A stretch of 64,000 nt of DNA, taken from the NCBI GenBank assembly GCA_965201045.1, contig OZ241746.1, forward strand, positions 2,790,001 through 2,854,000, in the 5' to 3' direction. The stretch comes from JAPORK01 sp026710285. GTDB lineage: Bacteria; Pseudomonadota; Gammaproteobacteria; Pseudomonadales; Endozoicomonadaceae. Position numbers and translations under genes: made by a program. Under the pieces are notes generated by a model that was not told the origin of the DNA, did no database searches, and worked only from the letters and a program-made list of their open reading frames with translations. Of the stretch, positions 7,532 to 15,600 are shown piece after piece. The stretch's first letter is position 1. Each line of letters opens with the position of its first letter.

Positions 7532-7763
7532 AACCCCAGCTCGGAGATTTTTTGGCATAATATACTATGTTTTATGTCATTATTTTCAAAAATATGCCGT
7601 CATTCCCGCAAAGGCGCGAATCCATTAAAGAATAATTATCACAAAAATATAACTTCCCTGTTTACGGGATTCTGGCAATCCCTGCCGGAATGACGCAGCT
7701 TTTCAGCGTTATCCATTTGTTAATAAAGGATTTTTGTTAAACCAAAAACTCCGAACTGAGGTT
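7532..7763. mobile_element. MITE-like element with nested palindrome
   Basis: Inverted ends CCCCAGCTCGGAGATTTTTT (left) and CCAAAAACTCCGAACTGAGG (right) bound about 230 bp. Nested inside, at about 7598-7694, is a second palindrome whose arms are CGTCATTCCCGCAAAGGCG and CCCTGCCGGAATGACG, a REP-like sequence. The same end sequence (AAACTCCGAACT) occurs at 42226 immediately beside the IS630-type element. No transposase is encoded. Confidence 0.65.
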
Positions 7764-7924
7764 AAGAAGAGTCGTTGCAGAAATCAAATATAAATATTTA
7801 GATTAATTACAACTTCTCATCTGTTTACCTTCAATAATTTAAACGCTTACTGAATTTGCTGATATGAAAATATTCATTTTTTAATGTACGAAATAAAAGT
7901 CACAAAGTATTAGATTGAAACTTA

Positions 7925-10900
7925 TTATTCAGTGTTTTCATTTTCATGACCTGCATTATCGTTGTTGTGTTTTTCATTTTCATGACCTGCATTATCGTTG
8001 TTGTATTTTTTATTTTTATGCACCGTTGCTATCACAACAACTGCTCCTGTTGTACCAATGATTCCAATAATTCCTCCGGTAATGGCTCCAATGATTCCAA
8101 TAATAGTTCCCGTATTATCATCTACTTTTGGTATTGACGTTGATGTTGATGTTGATGTTGGTGTTGGTGTTGGTGTTGATGTTGATACTGGTATTGATAT
8201 TGATGCCGATGTTGGTTTTAATTTTGGTTGTGATGTTGTTATGTTAGTCGGTGGCATCTGCTGACCTGTACACATTATTTTGCTACATTCACCATATTGA
8301 GGTAGCCAAAGCCTGTGGGGAATGCCATTCAGATCAAATTCCTCTCTGCGTAGTATGTATATTTCATTGCCAATAATCTTTAGTTTATAATCACCTTGCC
8401 CATCAAACAAATCATTGGGTTGTGTTGATACTCTCCAGCTGTCATCTATTTGACCACTTTTTATATCGTAACGAAAAAATGTTAAATTCTCATTACTAAC
8501 GAGTTGATCATTAATCTGCCCTTTTGTGACTACATACAAATAATCATTATCGTAACCTGCTGTAATAAATTGCTCAGGGGGTAATTCATAAACGACACTA
8601 GATTCATCTAAGGTATAGCGTTCTCCGTTATGCTCCAGAGGATGTTGTATGATCATGTTGGTTGTTTCATTATAGGTAAAGGCGGCATTCTCATTTAACA
8701 ACACGGCATTCTCTCCAGGGAAGTCATAGCCAATACTATCATAGGTACCGTTATTTGTAACGCCAAGGGATAACTCACTTAACTGTACACCAGGTAATTC
8801 GCCCTTTAAATCTAAATATTCATAAGATGAATCATTCCAAATTTCTGGACGTCGGTGTAATAATAATAAAGTATTATTAGTAACGACATGACTTACCGGA
8901 GGTGTATAAACAGCCGGATCATCCAGCGTTCGTGTGCCCAAATAGGGATTATCAGCTGGTGGCTGATATAACCGTATTGTGCCATTAGCACCTGGCTGAC
9001 TAATATCGGTCACTCTGATCAAACCTCTGGCTTCTCGTATAAATAAATCATCCCGAAGAAATGGTAATATTGAGTCTGGATAACGCTGGCGACTTACCAG
9101 AAAAGTCTTATTTTCATTCACAACAACAGAATAAAAATCTTCGTTTACATAATGACAGGAGATATCACATGTTTCTGCTGCACACAGGTGTTGGTGCGCT
9201 TTTCTCCAATCGATTGGGTTTGTAGTATCTACACTATTGTTCATGGAGATTCCCTGTGATGTGATATGAACTGCTTTGTCCCAAAAAGCAAATGGAACCT
9301 CAGCAATAAAATCCGGGAACGCACCTAATGTACCTGAATATAAAACTGTATTATTGTTATAATTTTTTGCTCCATTACAGCGTAATCTGACCAGTGGCTG
9401 AGTGCAGATATGATTTACATAATCGTGAGAACATTGTTGCAGGTCTGTTTCATTGCCAACACAGTTGACGTTATTTAACAAAACAGAAAGAAAGGAATTC
9501 TGATAATTCGGTTCACTGTGGCTGTCTCCATCAAAACCTATCTGACGACAAGCCACAAGACTACTCGTATTGGAAAATCTCTGGCTACAGACAGTCCCCC
9601 ATTCATAGAATTCTGTTCCTTCGATAGGAGTAGATATTTCTAAAAGACCACGTCCTCTTTCAGTTACACGATTACGATTATCAGTTAAACGAATATGAGC
9701 AGAATTCAGTGTGCTGGTCATAAAATTAATACCTTTATAAATCAGCTTATTATTAGTACCGGTAATTATTTCTGCTGTATTACCCAGCACATTGTTGTCC
9801 ACCGTTTTAAAAATTCTGGCTCGTCCCTGTTGTTCCAGGTGATTATTATTACCCGATACTTCAGTAGCGATTATCGCTGTATGTCTTTGCGTTAAGGTGA
9901 AATCATTACGGGGAATGGAGAAGTTTGATTGTGCACCATATTTTACGACAATTTTGTTGTAATTACCTTCTATGTTTCTCAATAGCGGGTTAGTATAGTA
10001 AGTTCTCAAAGGTTTTTCCGGGTGCTGTAATGTTGCTTCAACGTTATTATTGTGTAGTACTCGTTGGGCAAGCACAGGTTGTGTGTCATGAGTTGCAGGA
10101 GGCTTTCTCAGTGGTATATTAACCTTAATATAACTATTGTTTACTGATTCAAAAAGCGTTGTATTGCCGTTTATTGGAAATCCATTCAGTTTATGCTTTC
10201 CGGTAAAGAAGGTGCCATTGAACTCTCCAGGTACTACAGCGTCTGTTACAATGCGATTCAGAGGTGTAATATTCCCATTAATGTTTTCTACTGCAACAAA
10301 ATTACCACCGGGAATTTCGGTCATTAACCGAGAAATGTTTGCATTTCCTACAGGAATGCATTGATCATTTTCGGGAAGGCATGAATATCCTATGTCGTTT
10401 ACTTTGCTTGCTGCAAAATAGGGTGGTATTGACAAAGATGCTCCCAAACTCATACACTGACTGAGCATCAGTGCACCTAGAAAATATCTTGTGGTGTTGT
10501 GCAGTAACTTGCTACTCTGACCGCTGTTTGTATAACTATCTGTGGTATCGCTATTTTCATCAAATTCCAGATTGTTAATATCCTGCTGAGCAACAAAGCC
10601 TGAATTTTCCTCATTCTGAGAAACAACATATTTGACAGTATCAGAACCAGCCACTTTGTTATGCCAGGTTAATACTTGTTTATAAATCTGCTGACGTAAA
10701 GAATTATCTGCCTGAATTAAAGTGTTACCACTATATTTACCCCATAATTTGCTTCCTATCCATTTTAATCCACTTTCAAAAGAGTGATAAACCTCCATGG
10801 CGACATTATTAATGGCTTCGTCAGCAGTTCCGCCATCATAAATATACCATTCTTCGGTCTTTACAGGAGTATGTAAAACTTCTAATAACAGCTTAAACGC

Positions 10901-11422
10901 AGAGTTTTTCCTTTCTTTTTCATACTCTAAATGTTTCATCATTCCGCTCAGAGTAATCAGATAAGGATTTTTTTTTGCTGTTATTAAAGACAGTTTGCCT
11001 GAAGAATAAACAGAAATCACTTCTTTTAATCCGGGAATGGAGGAGAAAAAAGTCTTACGAATGTTATCATTTTCTCCCAAATGTTTATGACGGGCTTTAA
11101 AGCTAAACTGATGTAATATTTCTACTGGCTGATCAGGGAAAGCTTGCTGTAAGATTTTCAGTGCGCTCATGGGTGTTTCTGCCAATATACCAACTTGTTT
11201 TGCAGCCAGATTTTGGTCAACTACAAATACCCACTGATTAACCTGTATTGGGTTGTCAGTACTTGCACTGTATACCGGAGTAATCATTAACAGATAAAAA
11301 CTAAATATTAGTAATAAGGCGTTTATAAAAAGTGAATATTTTCCGTTTTTAATGTATCCAACCAAATATTCTTTTTGTTGTTTTAACTGGTGGGACGAAA
11401 ACTGCATATTAAACTTCCTCAT
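7925..11422 (-). CDS. Exported SRCR-domain protein with Ser/Thr/Pro stalk and C-terminal membrane anchor
   Basis: A 1165-aa protein of eukaryote-like layout. An uncleaved anchor or long signal peptide lies at about 30-52 (SLFINALLLIFSFYLLMITP). At about 585-685 is a scavenger receptor cysteine-rich domain: GRGLLEIS, WGTVCSQRF, VACRQIGFDG, NNVNCVG, LQQCSHDYV, RLRCNG, with six Cys spaced as in group A SRCR domains. Residues about 1064-1104 are a Ser/Thr/Pro-rich stalk, followed by a Gly/Ile membrane segment (about 1107-1135) and a charged Asn/His/Glu tail with a duplicated NNDNAGHENE unit. SRCR domains bind proteins, glycans or microbial surfaces in animals and are rare in bacteria. The large regions around it are unrecognised. 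Disulfides imply an extracytoplasmic location. A host-contact role is inference. Confidence 0.8.
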   Translation of the reverse strand: MRKFNMQFSSHQLKQQKEYLVGYIKNGKYSLFINALLLIFSFYLLMITPVYSASTDNPIQVNQWVFVVDQNLAAKQVGILAETPMSALKILQQAFPDQPVEILHQFSFKARHKHLGENDNIRKTFFSSIPGLKEVISVYSSGKLSLITAKKNPYLITLSGMMKHLEYEKERKNSAFKLLLEVLHTPVKTEEWYIYDGGTADEAINNVAMEVYHSFESGLKWIGSKLWGKYSGNTLIQADNSLRQQIYKQVLTWHNKVAGSDTVKYVVSQNEENSGFVAQQDINNLEFDENSDTTDSYTNSGQSSKLLHNTTRYFLGALMLSQCMSLGASLSIPPYFAASKVNDIGYSCLPENDQCIPVGNANISRLMTEIPGGNFVAVENINGNITPLNRIVTDAVVPGEFNGTFFTGKHKLNGFPINGNTTLFESVNNSYIKVNIPLRKPPATHDTQPVLAQRVLHNNNVEATLQHPEKPLRTYYTNPLLRNIEGNYNKIVVKYGAQSNFSIPRNDFTLTQRHTAIIATEVSGNNNHLEQQGRARIFKTVDNNVLGNTAEIITGTNNKLIYKGINFMTSTLNSAHIRLTDNRNRVTERGRGLLEISTPIEGTEFYEWGTVCSQRFSNTSSLVACRQIGFDGDSHSEPNYQNSFLSVLLNNVNCVGNETDLQQCSHDYVNHICTQPLVRLRCNGAKNYNNNTVLYSGTLGAFPDFIAEVPFAFWDKAVHITSQGISMNNSVDTTNPIDWRKAHQHLCAAETCDISCHYVNEDFYSVVVNENKTFLVSRQRYPDSILPFLRDDLFIREARGLIRVTDISQPGANGTIRLYQPPADNPYLGTRTLDDPAVYTPPVSHVVTNNTLLLLHRRPEIWNDSSYEYLDLKGELPGVQLSELSLGVTNNGTYDSIGYDFPGENAVLLNENAAFTYNETTNMIIQHPLEHNGERYTLDESSVVYELPPEQFITAGYDNDYLYVVTKGQINDQLVSNENLTFFRYDIKSGQIDDSWRVSTQPNDLFDGQGDYKLKIIGNEIYILRREEFDLNGIPHRLWLPQYGECSKIMCTGQQMPPTNITTSQPKLKPTSASISIPVSTSTPTPTPTSTSTSTSIPKVDDNTGTIIGIIGAITGGIIGIIGTTGAVVVIATVHKNKKYNNDNAGHENEKHNNDNAGHENENTE
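7929..8016. repeat. Tandem coding repeat in the tail of the SRCR protein
   Basis: Two nearly identical units of about 36 bp (TTTTCATGACCTGCATTATC core) encode the duplicated NNDNAGHENE tail. Such repeats are prone to slippage and copy-number change. Confidence 0.75.
8135..8212. repeat. Hexanucleotide-like GTTGAT/GTTGGT simple repeat
   Basis: A run of about twelve hexamers of GTTGAT and GTTGGT type encodes the STSTPTPTPTSTSTSTS stalk of the SRCR protein on the minus strand. Units of six keep the frame, so length changes would lengthen or shorten the stalk rather than switch the gene off. Confidence 0.8.
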
Positions 11423-11639
11423 AAAGATTAATGGAGTTATTATATTGCATCTCTGAGTATAATAATTTTTTTTTTTTTAGAGAAGTTTTGTTATATTTGT
11501 TTTTATCAGACATACTATGTGTCTGGTATCAAAATATATTTAACAATGACTTGTATGTATAGAAGTTTTCTTGATATTTTTAGACATTTGACTTGTAATA
11601 AGTTATGGTATTCATTTTAAAAAATGAAAAATATTTTAA

Positions 11640-12391
11640 CTAAGGTTTGTTGATGCTTCATAATGAAAGCCATAAAGACCCGAAGACCATTGCTATAGCT
11701 CCTGCAATATTTGCCCATTTTTTATGCATTATGCCCGATATTCTTAGAATCAATGATTTTAACAGGTCCCTCATTAGTCAACGTCAAGGGAAATATCATC
11801 ATAACGAGCAACTTTATATTTAAATTTTTTAAGCCCCAGTTTTTTTTATGATTATAGAGTACCTAGGGAGTTACCCATCAATATGGATATCATGCATTTT
11901 ATGGTACAAAGGATACCACTGACCTTTACTTTTATGTTGCAAATAAAAATTTTGACCTATGGAGGTTACCAGGTTATTGGTTACCGGATTAAAATGGGTT
12001 AAATTCCAACTCCAGCTCGTTCCCAGCCCGTCAGCATTAGTCGTGCCACTACTGATATAGTTAGCTTCCAGGTCAATATTGGGACCATGCCCCAGGTTAC
12101 TTAGCAAGCTACCCGCTTTAACGTGTACACTCAAAATACCAGTTCCTGGATCAATTTGTGCTCCCCAGGCACCTTTAAAGTTAAAAACATTTGACCATGG
12201 ACTAGCTCCGGATGATTCTGTTGCAGATAAAGCCACCTGATGGCAAGGTAATTTTTTTTATGATTATTTTTATGTGAAGGAAGCAGAGCAGATAAACAGA
12301 TAGCATTCGACGTATAAAAAATAAGTAATATAGAAAATAATTTTATAATATTTGTTAATGTTGACTTCTGTTTAAGCAGTTGAAATTTCAT
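11640..12391 (-). pseudogene. Internally deleted, frameshifted YD-repeat (rhs-like) gene
   Basis: The first unit of the array is dead. From its ATG at 12391 it encodes the same signal peptide as its neighbours (MKFQLLKQKSTLTNIIKLF...), but the poly-A tract after it has eight A residues where intact copies have nine, shifting the frame; homology then resumes in another frame through VALSATESSG to HKMHDIHIDG (12236-11871). There about 5 kb is missing and the sequence jumps to the decayed 3' end of an rhs-like gene (about 11740-11860, compare 12650-12750). A further out-of-order scrap at 11694-11730 matches the hydrophobic region. Its start lies 5766 bp from the next start, the normal array period. 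Confidence 0.88.
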
Positions 12392-12682
12392 GAGTAGACT
12401 ACTTTATTAAAATAATTACAATGTTTGAAATATTTTTATTTTAAATGATCATCAGTTTATTGTTTACAAATTACAATTTTAACTGAGTCGTAGTTTCAGA
12501 ACAGACAGATAATGATGTTTATCAGTTGATGGCTGACTATAAAAAAGCAATTCTTCAAGTGTATCGAGGGGATTATATCAAAACGCAGACCCAAACCATT
12601 GAAAAGAGTATATAACATATAAATATCATCAGTCAACCTGATCCCAATGTTCTAAGAATCAATGATTGCAAGAGTTCTCTTA
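12392..12682 (-). other. Spacer A: conserved rhs upstream block plus decayed toxin tail
   Basis: Minus-strand reading, the ~110 bp nearest the pseudogene start are an upstream block shared by the array (ATTGTAATTTGTAAACAATA ... CATTTAAAATAAAAAT). Beyond it, about 12535-12640 resembles the 3' end of the fifth rhs-like gene (35440-35550; TTATATCAAAACGCAGA), so it is a leftover C-terminal coding tail. No open reading frame for an immunity protein is present. Confidence 0.7.
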
Positions 12683-15600
12683 TCAGTCAACATCAAGGAA
12701 AATGTCAGGATCACGAGCAGGAACGTTGTATTTAAATCTTGTAAGCCCCAAAATATAGGGATTCTGTCCGGGGAGTCTATAATTAAAAATTATTTCTTCG
12801 GTTTTATTGAGATTAGCCACACAAAACAAAACATGCTCCCCATAAAAAATATATTGTATAAAAATATCATCACTAAACTTACCCACAAAATGTACATGAC
12901 CCGGGATAATCACTATTGCTACATCACCCGCCTCCATGGAAGTAGCGGCAAGTGATGTTATTTCTTCTTGATTAAAGCATTCAAAATTTGAATCTTCAGT
13001 GTCATAAACTGATTCAAGAATACCATGCATATGTGAAAGATAATCATTTATAAAAACAAATTTTTCATTATCTGAAATACTGCTAGCTATAGCTCTTCTC
13101 ATCACTAAATTCATTCTTAACAAATCCTTCAGCATGTCGATATCCACAGGTTTTTTTATTGTTTCAGCAAAAGCCAAAATAGCACCTACATCACACTGTA
13201 TTAAAGAACTTTGTGGATATAACGTAGACCATACTCTGCTGAGTTGAGAAAAACTATTAATCTGCAGATGGGGATATCCTCTGATATCACGAAACATGGC
13301 AGGTAAGTTTGTCTTAATAAACTTTATCATGTTAAATAAAACGGGTTGGCGCTCAACAACATCTTCTGCTCTCATCATATTGAGAGGGAATGCTTCTAAT
13401 GGTATAGATCTATCTATCATCATATCTTCTTCTGATGCAAACAAATATAGCCCTATATCAACAGCGGCTGTGGCAACCATAGCGACCATTTGTATAGCAC
13501 CCACTACAGAAGCAGCAATATTCAGACCTTTATTAGCAGGTATCGTTGCTGCAACTACAGGCACACTGCCTGCCAGGGTTGCTCCGGCTGCTACTACAGA
13601 TGCTAACAATGTACCTCCATAGGTATAAGCTGATGCACCTAATGTGGCAACAGTTAGTGCAGAGGTAATAACAGCTCCTGCAATATTTGCCCATTTTTTA
13701 TGCAGTGCACCCAATCCAAAAGAACCGATATAATTAGCCCACTTTAAAGTAGATCCAAGCCACCTGGGCATATTACCACTTGGATCAGTGTTCATTATCG
13801 GGTTGTTACTACCAAAGCCATAACCGCTTCCTGCCGGATCTTCGCTGACAAAGTAACGCTGCTGTGGATTATACGTCCGATGACCTGCTCCCAAAAACTG
13901 CCATCCGGTAGCAGGATCAGTACGCTCTCCATCAAAACCAAACAGCGTTTGCTGATAAGCGGGTAGTAAATTTTTATTAGCATGCCAGCGCATTCCATAA
14001 GGGCTGTATATATTGCACTGACTCAGTTGATACTGATGATTTCCTGAAGTCTGTGTCAATACACCAACCACATCACCTTTATAATTACTTTCATTATACT
14101 GATGAATAAGACCGTCAATGGTTTTGACAGCGCCATGATAACCAATAGTGTGTGATATATCTTCCGGAGTGCTTATTTGTTCATTAATTAACTTTTTATC
14201 TCTGTAAAAAAGATAATGAATACCTAAACGACTTTTCTCATAGACTTCTCTTTCGTTACTATCATAATGATAATCACTCTGCTCTCCGTTAGGTTTAAGT
14301 ACCCGGGTTATCTGATTAAAAGCATTATATGTAATATGATTACCTTCTCCGTCCGTTGTCATATTACCCATAACATCATAACTGAAATTATGTGTTGACT
14401 CAGACTGATGATTCCATCCTATACTAATACGTTGCAGGCGTAAGGGTACAGAAGGATCGGTATAATCATAGTGAACTGTTTTTTGAAGGCTTTGATGTTG
14501 TAAACTGCTTTGTAATAATTCATGTATCTGCGCAATACGGTTAAGTGGTGTAAAAGAATAATCTTGCTGGGTAATAATCGGGGCTTTCCGTAGGCTGGTT
14601 CCTGAAAAATCAGTATTTCTCGGACATAGTGGTAATCCGAAAGAACCATCGCAGGTCATTGTGATGAGATTATTCAATGCATCATATTTATAGTTAAGAG
14701 TAGCTTTTTGATTATTGGTTGCCTGATAAATTTTTTGCGTAATATTATTATTTGCATCATAAGTGAATGACCAGGCAGATAACAGCTTGTTGTTGAGTTT
14801 ATCACTTACATTGTTTGCATGACCAAAAGCATCATAATTAATTTTTCTCTGCATGCCACTGCCATAATGAACAGAAATAATACGGGAAAAATCATCATAA
14901 TCAAATGTAGATAGTGTAACTGGATTTTTATAATCATGTTGATAATCTACTTCCGTTATCCGTCCTAATTTATCATAAATATTTTGTGTTTGATTAGCAT
15001 CAATATCAGTCACACTGATAACCCGCCTATTTTTATCATACTTCCACTGCATTTTATAGTTTCTGTAATCACCCGTTCCAATATGTTGAAGATACAACAG
15101 AAGACCATCATCGCTATAAGTAAACAGTGTTTTTCCTGTATTGTCTGTTTGTGCTGTAACTCTCAAAGTTAAAGGATCATAATTTATTTCTTTTTGAGTT
15201 TTTCCATCAAGCTGTTCGCTAACAGGCAGCCAGAGCTGATTATATTTTGATGTTATTACATGACCATCTGGTGTCGTGGTAGTAGCCAGCTTTCCCTCTT
15301 TGGTATAGGTAAACCTGGTGGGAAGACCATCTTCTCCAGCACTCCATAACAATTCACCTGCCGCATTATATTCAGCAGAGGATAACAGATAATTTCCACC
15401 AGAGACAGGCTGTTCCCAATGCTGAATTACATGCCCGCTCAAATCGTAAACATTATGTATTTTATCTCCTTTGGGATCAGTAATATTAATAACCCTTCCC
15501 ATTGAGTCATACTCTTTTTTTACAATATTCCCTAAAGGATCGGTTTTAGTTATTACACGACCAAAACCATCATAAGTGGTTATAGAAACTTTAATATCTG

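Noticed and set aside
7337..7693. 118-aa plus-strand frame
   Set aside because: It runs across an antisense rhs scrap and the MITE with nested palindrome; no coherent protein pattern.
12662..12955. Plus-strand 97-aa frame at the 3' end of array member 1 as an immunity gene
   Set aside because: It is antisense to conserved tail coding sequence, lacks a ribosome site, and has no counterpart at the other members.
13296..13622. Plus-strand Ala/Thr-rich frames opposite the hydrophobic regions (also at 19048, 30343, 36084, 55801, 61636)
   Set aside because: They recur because they are the complement of the conserved Ala/Gly-rich segment of the YD-repeat genes; they lack independent support.
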